Assembly: GCA_902788575.1 (NCBI GenBank)
Contig: CADAKY010000004.1
Coordinates: 42,714 to 106,713 of the forward strand
Length of the DNA stretch: 64,000 nucleotides
Source: an uncultured bacterium
GTDB taxonomy: Bacteria > Cyanobacteriota > Vampirovibrionia > Gastranaerophilales > Gastranaerophilaceae
Direction of reading: 5' to 3'
Below, one piece after another: positions 55,950 through 63,902 of this stretch; positions within the stretch are counted from its first letter, which is position 1, and every line of letters starts with the position of its first letter. The notes beneath the pieces are model-generated. The model searched no databases, had not been told where the DNA came from, and was given only the letters and a program-made list of their open reading frames with translations. A program made the translations under genes and the position numbers.

Positions 55950-55984
55950 CTTAATCACTTAATCACATGTTTACCGGTTCATTT
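55950..55984. repeat. Related copy of the 25531 element centre
   Basis: CTTAATCACTTAATCACATG matches CTTAATCACTCAATCACCTG at 25547-25566 in 18 of 20 positions. It lies just outside the end of the flagellar operon. Confidence 0.5.
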
Positions 55985-55989
55985 CACCG

Positions 55990-56826
55990 TTATTGTGTAG
56001 CCATTTCGATTGCTGATTGCAGGAGTTTCTTGTTTGTATCAATCATTGCTTTTACAAGCTCCATTTGTATGGTTGCCTGTTGATAATCAGCAATATTAGC
56101 TTTAAAATCTGTATTTGATTGTTCAATCAATCCTGAACGGATTTCACCCCTTCCGATTACAGGCTTGCCGGAATCGGGAGTTTCTACAAATAACCCGTCT
56201 TTAACCATATAAAGTCCGTTCGGATTATGGAAATTAGCAGTCGCTATCTTATACAGAGGAACCATTCTGTTTCCGCCGTCCGCTTTTCCGTATATCGTGC
56301 CGTCATTTTTAATTTCGTATTCATCATATTTTCCGAGGAATTTGCCGTTATTCGGGTCAATCCAAAGCTTAATGTTTGTAGTAGGAATACTCATTGCACC
56401 GCCTTTTAGTGCAGTTTCTTCATACAAATCGGCGCTTATTGATTTTGTACCGGACATGATTTCACCTTTGTCATTCAGAATATAGCCTTGAACAGTAGCA
56501 CCGGTTGCAGATTTATATACGCCTTCTTTATCGAATGTAAAATCTCCGAGACGTGTATAAGCTACATTTCCTTCCGGAGTGCGAACCATAAAGAAACCTT
56601 TTCCTTCAAAGAATAAGTTTTCGTTTGAAGTTCCGGGCATAGATTTTCCCTGTCCCTGATTCTTGACATTGTTATCAATTACGGCACCGCCAAGGAATGT
56701 TTTAAATGTAATCTTGTTTTCACGGTATCCCGGAGTGTAAACATTGGTCATGTTTTCCGAAATAACGTCCATCCACTCGGTTGTCGCTTTTTGAGTGTTA
56801 ATTGCATTTGTGTACATATCATTCAT
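55990..56826 (-). CDS. Flagellar hook-basal body protein (FlgE/FlgF/FlgG family)
   Basis: 278 residues. N-terminal rod signature in MYTNAINTQKATTEWMDVISENMTNVYTPGYREN, the central FEGKGFFMVRTPEGNVAYTRLGDFTFDKEGVYKSATGATVQGY block, and C-terminal GLIEQSNTDFKANIADYQQATIQMELVKAMIDTNKKLLQSAIEM coiled coil. This is a rod, hook or junction subunit exported through the flagellar type III system. Length suits FlgF/FlgG rather than FlgE. Last gene of a three-gene flagellar operon; overlaps the fliK-like gene by 8 nt. Confidence 0.9.
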   Translation of the reverse strand: MNDMYTNAINTQKATTEWMDVISENMTNVYTPGYRENKITFKTFLGGAVIDNNVKNQGQGKSMPGTSNENLFFEGKGFFMVRTPEGNVAYTRLGDFTFDKEGVYKSATGATVQGYILNDKGEIMSGTKSISADLYEETALKGGAMSIPTTNIKLWIDPNNGKFLGKYDEYEIKNDGTIYGKADGGNRMVPLYKIATANFHNPNGLYMVKDGLFVETPDSGKPVIGRGEIRSGLIEQSNTDFKANIADYQQATIQMELVKAMIDTNKKLLQSAIEMATQ

Positions 56827-57874
56827 CTTTGCGGCCCTTCTTTCTGTTATTTTGATTTTGTTGTTTTCTCTGGTTTAATTGTTCGTAGTCAATATTATTG
56901 TCATCAAACCTTTGTTTCAATAGCGGTAAATTTTCTTTCAAATACGCTTCCGCTACCTGTGATGACGGAAGAAAATCTGCGGATATTTTTCCGTCTCTTG
57001 ATATCTTTATAATGACAGAAATGTTATTGTCAAAATCTATTCTGACAGGTTTATTTTCTTCCATGGATTTTGCAAGTAAATCTGCCAGTGTTTTTGAAAC
57101 AGAAGCTGATTTTTCCGGATTTTTGACATCGCTTAAATTCATTACGTCACCGTTTACAAGGTTGGCAAAAAACTCTACGTCAGATTTGTCCATAATAACG
57201 GAATCAAATTTTGCAATCGTATCGACAGTAATATTTGTATCCGTTGAAACTTTTCTGATTACTTCTTCGTTTGTAACGGTTTTTGTTTTTTCGGTATCTT
57301 TCATTGCCATATTTTTATTGGCAATCGCAATATTTTCTTCCATTGTTGAAAGTATTGCTTTTTCTTCCGCAATATCTCTGGCTGAAACTTTTAATTCCTG
57401 CTTACTGTTTTCCGGATTAATAAATTCACTAAAAGGCTGACCGTTTGAGTTAAAGCTCATATTTGCATTCATCTCTGCATTCAGACGGTCTTTCGGTTCC
57501 TGAATATTCATATTGTTGTCTATCAATCCGAATTCCTCATTTTTATTCTTGATATCGTCAGATAAAGCCTTGACCTTTAGCGATTTTTCTTCATTTTCAT
57601 CCGTACGGTTGAGCTTAGAAATTTCTTCAACAGCACCCTCTAACCCGTCTATGGCATTTTTTGTACTGTCTTTTGTATTTTCTTCCGGATTGTCTTTTGA
57701 ATTCTCTTCCGCCTTATTTTCCGGCTTTGAATCAACTGTTTTAGTATTATTTTCCGATTTGGTTTGTGACAAATTTTTCAATTCGTCCGAAAATTTTACA
57801 CTATTATCCTGAGATGTTGTTTTTTGTCCGGACTGAGTTTGAACTGTATTATTTTGAACCGTATTTATATTCAT
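56819..57874 (-). CDS. fliK: FliK-like flagellar hook-length control protein
   Basis: 351 residues. The first 200 are polar, low in complexity and Asn/Thr/Lys/Glu-rich, as in the exported ruler part of FliK. The C-terminal domain PVRIDFDNNISVIIKISRDGKISADFLPSSQVAEAYLKENLPLLKQRF is the Flg_hook switch domain. The end is basic (QRKQQNQNNRKKGRKDE). Overlaps fliJ by one base and the hook protein gene by 8 nt. The order fliJ-fliK-flg is standard. Confidence 0.87.
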   Translation of the reverse strand: MNINTVQNNTVQTQSGQKTTSQDNSVKFSDELKNLSQTKSENNTKTVDSKPENKAEENSKDNPEENTKDSTKNAIDGLEGAVEEISKLNRTDENEEKSLKVKALSDDIKNKNEEFGLIDNNMNIQEPKDRLNAEMNANMSFNSNGQPFSEFINPENSKQELKVSARDIAEEKAILSTMEENIAIANKNMAMKDTEKTKTVTNEEVIRKVSTDTNITVDTIAKFDSVIMDKSDVEFFANLVNGDVMNLSDVKNPEKSASVSKTLADLLAKSMEENKPVRIDFDNNISVIIKISRDGKISADFLPSSQVAEAYLKENLPLLKQRFDDNNIDYEQLNQRKQQNQNNRKKGRKDE

Positions 57875-58362
57875 TAATATTCACCTGCTTCTATTCGTTT
57901 TAATTCTTCCTGCAAAGCCAATTCTTCTTCTGTTTCTCGGGAATGTATGAAGAATCTCTGTACACCGATTTCGGAAAATTGTTTCAGCTCCTGCGCTTTT
58001 TCTTCTTCTAAGTATGCGTCACGCTGTTTTTCTTTGTGTTTTTCTACAACTTTAACTTCCTGCTCGCACTTGACCAATTTTTGAGTTTCTTCATCCAGTA
58101 TTGCCTGAACCCTCTGCCTTTCCTGTTCAAGTACGTCTGCCTTGTCCCAGAGGTGATGAAGATAGTTGTCATAATATTCCATCATTCTGAAATCAGCCGT
58201 TTTTTTATTCAGGATAGTTTGTTGAATTTCCGCTTCGTTCTGACGAATTCGTTCTTCTGCTTCGTACACTGCCTGCTGTGCTTTTTGTACTACAAGCAAT
58301 TGCGCTTCTTTCTTTCTGATACGAAAATCCAGAACTTTTTGTAATCTGTATCTAAAGGGCAT
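57874..58362 (-). CDS. fliJ: FliJ-like flagellar export chaperone
   Basis: 162 residues, an almost continuous alpha-helical coiled coil. The N-terminus MPFRYRLQKVLDFRIRKKEAQ and the length are those of FliJ, the stalk-like chaperone of the flagellar ATPase FliI. First gene of the visible operon. The sequence just upstream carries TAATAT about 25 nt before the ATG and, further out, two runs of nine G. Confidence 0.85.
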   Translation of the reverse strand: MPFRYRLQKVLDFRIRKKEAQLLVVQKAQQAVYEAEERIRQNEAEIQQTILNKKTADFRMMEYYDNYLHHLWDKADVLEQERQRVQAILDEETQKLVKCEQEVKVVEKHKEKQRDAYLEEEKAQELKQFSEIGVQRFFIHSRETEEELALQEELKRIEAGEY

Positions 58363-58454
58363 AATATATTCTCACTTCTATATTATGGTAGATATTTTAT
58401 TTCTGCGGTACATCTATTTGGAGGATTAATGATGAATATAAAAAAGTCAAGGCA

Positions 58455-58479
58455 GGGGGGGGGTAAATAAGGGGGGGGG
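58455..58479. repeat. Twin G9 tracts upstream of the flagellar operon
   Basis: Nine G at 58455-58463 and nine at 58471-58479, separated by TAAATAA; a decayed third unit (GAGTAAATAAGGGG) follows at 58490-58504. On the minus strand the C-tract lies 3 nt before a TTGACT. Plausible slippage site. Confidence 0.85.
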
Positions 58480-58592
58480 TAAATAAAGAAGAGTAAATAA
58501 GGGGAAAATAAAAAATAAAAGGGCAATGAGGAATAAATTGAATAACCCACAGCATGCAGGCTATGCCTGCAACATCCATAAAATCCTTCAGC

Positions 58593-58696
58593 CGTAAGGC
58601 TGATATGGTTAACCGTTTAATCGCGTGTTTTTCCTTTTTTTCTTGTTACTTCTTTTCTTCCTTTTACCTCGCAAATAAAAGGAAGAAAAGAAGTAA
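58593..58696 (+). repeat. Conserved-loop hairpin element, copy 1
   Basis: CGTAAGG, 6 nt, TGGTTAACCGTTTAATCGCG (plus TG), 18 pyrimidine-rich nt, then a perfect 20-bp stem (58646-58665 with 58677-58696) with loop A-CCTCGCAAA-T. The element at 63903-64000 has the same flank and loop but a different stem. It sits in a 594-nt gap (58363-58956) that also holds GCAGGC-TAT-GCCTGC (58557-58571) and CAGCC-GTAA-GGCTG; no gene is visible. Confidence 0.8.
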
Positions 58697-58802
58697 ACAT
58701 AAAATTAACAAAGATATTTTAATTATTTTTATCAAGATTCTCCCAATCTACGATTGAAAAAGTTCTTGTCGGATTGAAACCTGACTTACTCACTACCACA
58801 CT

Positions 58803-58903
58803 ACCCCACCTCGAAATCAAAGATTTCGGTCCTCCCTCAAGGGGAGGACAAGAAGTTGTAGGGTAGACTTCAGCTGTAGGTTGGGTGAAACCCAACAAAA
58901 ACC
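58803..58903. repeat. Palindrome cluster (CTACCCC and TAGGTTGGG types)
   Basis: CGAAATC-AAA-GATTTCG (58812-58828), GTCCTCCC...GGGAGGAC (58829-58849), and TAGGTTGGGTGAAACCCAAC-AAAAACC (58877-58903). The last is a copy of the 42336-family in which both stem arms changed from C-G to T-A pairs. Confidence 0.7.
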
Positions 58904-58956
58904 TAAATTAAAAACAATGAGTTGATAAGAGTTGTTGGGTTTTTCAAAATAGAAAC

Positions 58957-60630
58957 TTACGCAAGCGGCATGAACACTTTCACGCAGAATCCGCATTCTT
59001 CATTTGAATAAAGTCTGATTTCCCCGTCCATCGCCTCAACAAGCCCTTTTACGATATAAAGTCCCAATCCAGTTCCTCTTGTTGTTCTTGTTGTTTTGTC
59101 ATCGACACGCGTAAATTTTTCAAACAGAGTTTTTAATTTTTCTCTCGGTATAACATCATAATCATTTTTGACCGATACAATTAATTTATTTTCAGAAGTT
59201 TCACAATCTATAGTTATCGGTGAATTATCTTTAGAATATTTGATAGCATTTTCTATAAGGTTTACAAACACCTGTTCTATTCTGTCCATATCGGCAAGAA
59301 TCTCTGTCGGGCAGTTTTCAACATTATTTATAATCTCTTTTCCGGAATCATTCTTTACTAAAAAGATAGAACTTTCAATAATTGAATTTACAGGAATAGG
59401 CTGAATTTGTACATTTAATCTTGAGCCTTCAATATCCGGAATTACAAGCAAATCTTCTATCATGCGTTTTAAACGTTCTGATTGTCGTTTAATAACCTTC
59501 AAAGATTTCTGCTTAGTTTCTTCATCTATTACGATATCCTGTCTCAAAAGCCTTGAAGTATACCCCTGAATACTTGTCAAAGGTGTTCTGAACTCGTGGC
59601 TTACCGTATCAATCATATTGGAACGGAATTCGTTTAACTGTTTTAATTCTTTATTCTTTTTCTTTAACTGGACGTATGATTTATGAATCTGAGCAACCAT
59701 TCTGTTAAATTCTGTTCCCAAAAATACAATTTCAAACGGAGTAAAAATGTTTGTCAAAAGTCTTATTCTTCTCGCATAATTTCCTTTTGAAATTGCAATA
59801 ATTGCTTTGAATAACTGACGTATATTTATGTAAAGATACGATGTATAAAGTCCCACAACAAAAAATATTGTAAGCATTGCAATTAATATAGATAAAATGA
59901 TTTTATCTCTATTGTAATCAATTGCACGTTTTTTGACTGCTTCTGTTGTATTAACCAAGACCAATGCCTTGGGAGAAGTTTTATTCAAATAAACAAGCGG
60001 CTGGTTCTTATTCATACCATATATAACAGCATTATCATTCTCAAGAGTTTTAGGAAGCTGCGATAAACTTGATACAAATCCTTCTTCCGAATAATTACTT
60101 GATGCTACAAGCTCTTTTGTTTCTCCATTTAAAACATATATTTGACGCTGGTCTCCCGCCATTGTTTTAAAAAGATTTTTTTTCAAATCATTCAAATCCA
60201 AGACAGCGACTAAATATCTGCCGTCATGCATTTTATAATTGCTGACAACATAATAGTCTGTACTGTTGAATGCTTTGTACTGATTCAATTTTCTTTCATT
60301 ATCAACGATTGCAAGTTCTTTATAAAAAGGCATCGTTTGAGTTATTTTATCAATATATTGCTGTTCCTGCTCAGAATCATCATAAAACCTCAGAGTTTCA
60401 GCAATTTGTGAAAGTTCTCCCTGAATTGACTGATTGAAAACATCAATTTCTTCCGACACAACTTTTGCTATCATAACAGCTGCCGAACGGAGTTGAGCGC
60501 GGTTTGACTGCTGGTTTACATTATTTATAATTATACCGCTCACGGTCATAGGAATAAGTACGGCAAAAAAGCTTACTACAATAATTTGTTCTGCTATTTT
60601 TAATCTTCTTTTGGAAAAAAACTGAACCAC
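58957..60630 (-). CDS. Sensor histidine kinase with Cache-like sensor, degenerate G1 box
   Basis: 557 residues. Membrane helix (about 14-36), extracytoplasmic Cache-like sensor (about 40-245), second helix (about 248-270), HAMP (IRQLFKAIIAISKGNYARRI), HisKA with SHEFRTPLTSIQGY, and HATPase with N-box NLIENAIKYS and G2 GTGLGLYIVKGLVEA. The G1 box, normally D-x-G-x-G, reads SVKNDYDVIPREKL, so the adenine-contacting aspartate and glycines are missing. Kinase activity may be reduced or the protein may work mainly as a phosphatase. It follows its OmpR-type regulator by 3 nt. Confidence 0.9.
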   Translation of the reverse strand: MVQFFSKRRLKIAEQIIVVSFFAVLIPMTVSGIIINNVNQQSNRAQLRSAAVMIAKVVSEEIDVFNQSIQGELSQIAETLRFYDDSEQEQQYIDKITQTMPFYKELAIVDNERKLNQYKAFNSTDYYVVSNYKMHDGRYLVAVLDLNDLKKNLFKTMAGDQRQIYVLNGETKELVASSNYSEEGFVSSLSQLPKTLENDNAVIYGMNKNQPLVYLNKTSPKALVLVNTTEAVKKRAIDYNRDKIILSILIAMLTIFFVVGLYTSYLYINIRQLFKAIIAISKGNYARRIRLLTNIFTPFEIVFLGTEFNRMVAQIHKSYVQLKKKNKELKQLNEFRSNMIDTVSHEFRTPLTSIQGYTSRLLRQDIVIDEETKQKSLKVIKRQSERLKRMIEDLLVIPDIEGSRLNVQIQPIPVNSIIESSIFLVKNDSGKEIINNVENCPTEILADMDRIEQVFVNLIENAIKYSKDNSPITIDCETSENKLIVSVKNDYDVIPREKLKTLFEKFTRVDDKTTRTTRGTGLGLYIVKGLVEAMDGEIRLYSNEECGFCVKVFMPLA

Positions 60631-60633
60631 TTT

Positions 60634-61344
60634 TTATTCCTCGCCAAACGGAGTAAGCTTATAACCTACGTTTGTTACTGTATGTAAATATTTTGGTTTT
60701 TTAGTATCCGGTTCAATTTTGTTTCTCAAAGCTCCTACGTGAACCCTCAACATTCTGACATCTTCGTCGCTCGAATATCCCCAAACCTCTTCCAGTAAAG
60801 TTGCAAGCGTAACCGATTTATTAAAATGCTGAAGAAGGCAGTACAAAATTTCAAACTCAGTCGGTGTAAGCTTGATTTTTTTGTTCAAAATAATTGTTTC
60901 CAGAGTATCAGGCAGAATTTCAACATCGCCGGCTTCGAGAATCTCGCTTGTGTTCATAGTTTCAACCGGCGGTTGATTTCTTCTTAAAAGTACTCTTATT
61001 CTCAAAAGAACTTCCTGAATATCAAAAGGTTTTACCAAATAATCATCCGCACCGCTGTCAAAACCGCTGGTCTTATCTCCGATTGTTCCTTTTGCGGTAA
61101 GCATGAGTATCGGCACATTAATTTTTGCCTGACGAATATTTCTGCAAACGTCAAAACCGTTCATTTTTGGCATCATAACATCCAGAAGAATTAAATCATA
61201 CTTATTATTTAAAGCCTTGTTTAAACCTTCCATGCCGTCTGACGCAGTATCCGTAAAATATCCGCTTGACGCAATATCAAATTCCAATAAATCACGAATT
61301 TCGTTATCATCATCAACAATAAGTATTCTTTTCTTTTCAGACAT
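60634..61344 (-). CDS. OmpR/PhoB-family response regulator
   Basis: 236 residues. Receiver with ILIVDDDNEIRDLL, phospho-acceptor aspartate in YDLILLDVMMPKMNGFDV, T in MLTAKG and K in YLVKPFD; winged-helix output with LTPTEFEILYCLLQHFNKSVT and VRMLRVHVGALRNKIEPD. The ATG at 61344 (MSEKKRIL) has AGAGGG upstream; the open frame to 61395 would cross the promoter. Cognate kinase directly downstream. Confidence 0.95.
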   Translation of the reverse strand: MSEKKRILIVDDDNEIRDLLEFDIASSGYFTDTASDGMEGLNKALNNKYDLILLDVMMPKMNGFDVCRNIRQAKINVPILMLTAKGTIGDKTSGFDSGADDYLVKPFDIQEVLLRIRVLLRRNQPPVETMNTSEILEAGDVEILPDTLETIILNKKIKLTPTEFEILYCLLQHFNKSVTLATLLEEVWGYSSDEDVRMLRVHVGALRNKIEPDTKKPKYLHTVTNVGYKLTPFGEE

Positions 61345-61366
61345 TACATAACCCTCTTTTCTGTAT

Positions 61367-61395
61367 ATTGTATAAAAACAAATACCTGATTTCAA
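61367..61395 (-). promoter_or_regulatory. Sigma-70 promoter of the OmpR/kinase operon
   Basis: On the minus strand TTGAAA (61395-61390), 17 nt, TACAAT (61372-61367), with the start codon at 61344. Confidence 0.75.
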
Positions 61396-61563
61396 GAGTA
61401 AATATTACAAAATGTAAACCACTGAACCCCTTTATTTTCGGTGATAAGTATGAAAAACCTCCAACTAAAGTATAATTTTTGTAAAAATTATTAAAGTTTT
61501 TAAAATTTGTGCCGTTATATAAATTGTAAGAGAAAAGTAGTTAAAAAAATTAGGTTGTAAAAT

Positions 61564-62928
61564 ATGACAGACAGAGAAGAAGAATTAGGCGCATCATTAT
61601 TTGGAAGAACTTTGGATTTGATGGAAGATGATCCTCTTGAAGAGTTTTTTGCACTCAACATGGGAGATTTTATTTCCGAATATCTGATTTCAGAAGATTT
61701 GGCAAACAAAATCGGAAAAAATGCAAAAAACAAATCCGAAAAATTAAAATCACAATTAAGAGAATTAATTTCCATTTATTCTCTGGATAAAACCTTATGT
61801 GTATTAGGTTTCAGCTCGCAGGAAGAGTACGTTGTGTATAATTCTATAGCAAAAACTCTGACTCAAATTCTTGATGTAGACGCATGCCATATATATCTTA
61901 CGGAAGATTTTACAAAAGGTTTGAATTTTGAAAACAAACTTCTTGGGCTGGTTGGTTCATCAATAGAGTTTGATGAAGATATGTATGCAAAGAAGCTGGG
62001 CTACACAAAAGGGGACAAATCTATTGTTGTTCAGGCTTTTGAAGAAGTTGAAAAAGTTCAGATTAAAGATATTTCTGAGATACAAAACTTTACTCCGATA
62101 TATGAACTTAAAGAATTTGATGTAAAGTCGCTTGCGGTGGTTCCGATTCATAACAACGCTCACGTTGTCGGCGTTATTGTTATAGAAAACTATAAAGAAA
62201 AGACAATAAAACGACCGTATATGAACCTTTTGGAAACAATCGGACGATTGTTCGGGACATCAATGCATTTACAAAAAGTTATTGAAAATACGGAATTTAT
62301 GCTTGCGGATGAAGATATAACGCCGGAAGAGCTTCAACACATTCGTGCTGATTTGACGGCGCTTATCGGAGATTTGGGAACTCAACAGCAGGCATTCGTT
62401 GAAAAACTTGCTAAAGCGGTTGATGAAAAAGGACAGTACAAAGTTGCACATTCTCAAAAAACAGCAGACTTATCAAAGAAATTGTGCAAAAAGCTTGGTT
62501 TAAACGAAAAAACAACAGACCTTGTATACTATGCAGGATTGCTTCAAAACATAGGTAAAATAACACTTCCGGAATCGCTGTTTACAAACAAGGGCAAGCT
62601 TTCCAAAGAAGAATGGGAAAAACTTCAAAACCACCCGAATGTCGGTGTAAACCTGTTAATGAACATCAATTTCTTATCCGAAGTTATTCCGTATATTCAC
62701 TATCACAAAGAACGCTGGGACGGTAAAGGTGAACCGGAAGGTTTAAAAGGCAATTCAATACCGTTTGGTTCAAGAATCATTGCAGTTGCGGATGCTTATA
62801 CGGCAATGACTTCCGACCGTTCATACAGAGATGCAATGACAAGCGAAGAAGCGCTGAAAATAATTAAGGAAGAAGCCGGAGTTAAATGGGATCCGGATGT
62901 TGTTAATGTTTTGTTTGAAGTTGTTTAG
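61564..62928 (+). CDS. GAF plus degenerate HD-GYP protein
   Basis: 454 residues. About 60-255 is GAF-like (LGFSSQEEYVVYNSIAKTLTQILDVDACHIYL, LAVVPIHNNAHVVGVIVIENY). About 290-454 is an HD-GYP domain: AHSQKTADLSKKLCKKLGL, YYAGLLQNIGKITLPESL, HPNVGVNLL, YHKERWDGKGEPEGLKG and RIIAVADAYTAMTSDRSYRDA. The metal-binding H-D is Q328-N329, and GYP is GEP (E390). It therefore probably does not cleave cyclic-di-GMP and may be a sensor. Adjacent to a divergent OmpR system and convergent with an intact HD-GYP gene 2 nt away. Confidence 0.88.
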   Translation: MTDREEELGASLFGRTLDLMEDDPLEEFFALNMGDFISEYLISEDLANKIGKNAKNKSEKLKSQLRELISIYSLDKTLCVLGFSSQEEYVVYNSIAKTLTQILDVDACHIYLTEDFTKGLNFENKLLGLVGSSIEFDEDMYAKKLGYTKGDKSIVVQAFEEVEKVQIKDISEIQNFTPIYELKEFDVKSLAVVPIHNNAHVVGVIVIENYKEKTIKRPYMNLLETIGRLFGTSMHLQKVIENTEFMLADEDITPEELQHIRADLTALIGDLGTQQQAFVEKLAKAVDEKGQYKVAHSQKTADLSKKLCKKLGLNEKTTDLVYYAGLLQNIGKITLPESLFTNKGKLSKEEWEKLQNHPNVGVNLLMNINFLSEVIPYIHYHKERWDGKGEPEGLKGNSIPFGSRIIAVADAYTAMTSDRSYRDAMTSEEALKIIKEEAGVKWDPDVVNVLFEVV

Positions 62929-62930
62929 TT

Positions 62931-63683
62931 TTAAACAGCTTTGAGCAAAGCCTCGTATGCGGCAGGTGAAATATTTCCCGCTTCCATGTCTTTTTTGATA
63001 ACTTCAAGAGCCTCTTCTTCAGTAAGCTCCGGCTTATATGGACGCTTTTCTCTGAGGGCGGAATATTCATCCGCAAGATGAAGTATTTCCAGAGCAAGTG
63101 AAGGCTGATAATCTGCGTCAATTTGCGGATATCCGGTTCCTGCTGGATTTTGGTGATGATATTTTATCAGATTCAAAACTTCCGGAGAAATTCCTTCATT
63201 TTTTAAAAGTTCATATCCGAGAATCGGGTGCAGTTCCATTATTTTGCGCTCTTCTTCATTAAGCTTTCCGTTTTTGTTAAGAATTTTTTCCGGTATTAGG
63301 ATTTTTCCGTAATCGTGCAAAAGTGCCGCTTGTTGTAAATCCTGCATACTTATTTGCTCTTTTGTCTCCGGAGGCAGGGCAGAATATATCTTTGCGGCGA
63401 TTATTCTCGCATCTTTAAGATGTCCGTGCTGTAAATCTCTCAGCGATTTTATGTTTACCTTCAGAGGAATATTATTCTCCTTCATAATCCGGCAAATTTC
63501 AGGATTGGCACGGGCTTTCGCCTCAATCTCTTTTTCACTAAGCTCCTGCCGTTGAGGTTCGGCAATAAAGGTGTCCCCATAAATGCTGTAAGCATTAGAA
63601 ACAGCCGCCTGACGAAAAGCGGGAACTTGTATATTAAAATTATGCAGTTGTATTTTTGGAATAAATGTCATGGATATCTTCAC
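62931..63683 (-). CDS. HD-GYP-domain phosphohydrolase
   Basis: About 250 residues. HD-GYP core is intact: H in LQHGHLKDARIIAAKIYS, ALLHDYGKILIPEKIL, ELHPILGYELLKN, YHHQNPAGTGYP and EILHLADEYSALREKRPY. Probably a cyclic-di-GMP or related phosphodiesterase. The start is either GTG at 63683 or ATG at 63671; TATAAT lies 12 nt before the GTG. The N-terminus (IPKIQLHNFNIQVPAFRQ) is of the Ile/Asn-rich type seen in other proteins of this window. It lacks a receiver or membrane segment. Confidence 0.85.
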   Translation of the reverse strand: MKISMTFIPKIQLHNFNIQVPAFRQAAVSNAYSIYGDTFIAEPQRQELSEKEIEAKARANPEICRIMKENNIPLKVNIKSLRDLQHGHLKDARIIAAKIYSALPPETKEQISMQDLQQAALLHDYGKILIPEKILNKNGKLNEEERKIMELHPILGYELLKNEGISPEVLNLIKYHHQNPAGTGYPQIDADYQPSLALEILHLADEYSALREKRPYKPELTEEEALEVIKKDMEAGNISPAAYEALLKAV

Positions 63684-63902
63684 ACTATATACTTAATTAT
63701 AAAAAGTATTTTTTCCAAAAAAAATTGCTTTTAAATACAGGTAATTTTACAAATTGTTACAACGTGCATACAATGTAACAGATCAGCAGAATACATCAAA
63801 ATATCTCTTTTGTTGTATAAGGCTCAAGCGTGGCTTGAAATTAGTGTTTTCTGTTTTTTGCTTACTTGCAGTTTTTATTTTTCTCTTTTGTCTAATCTTG
63901 CT

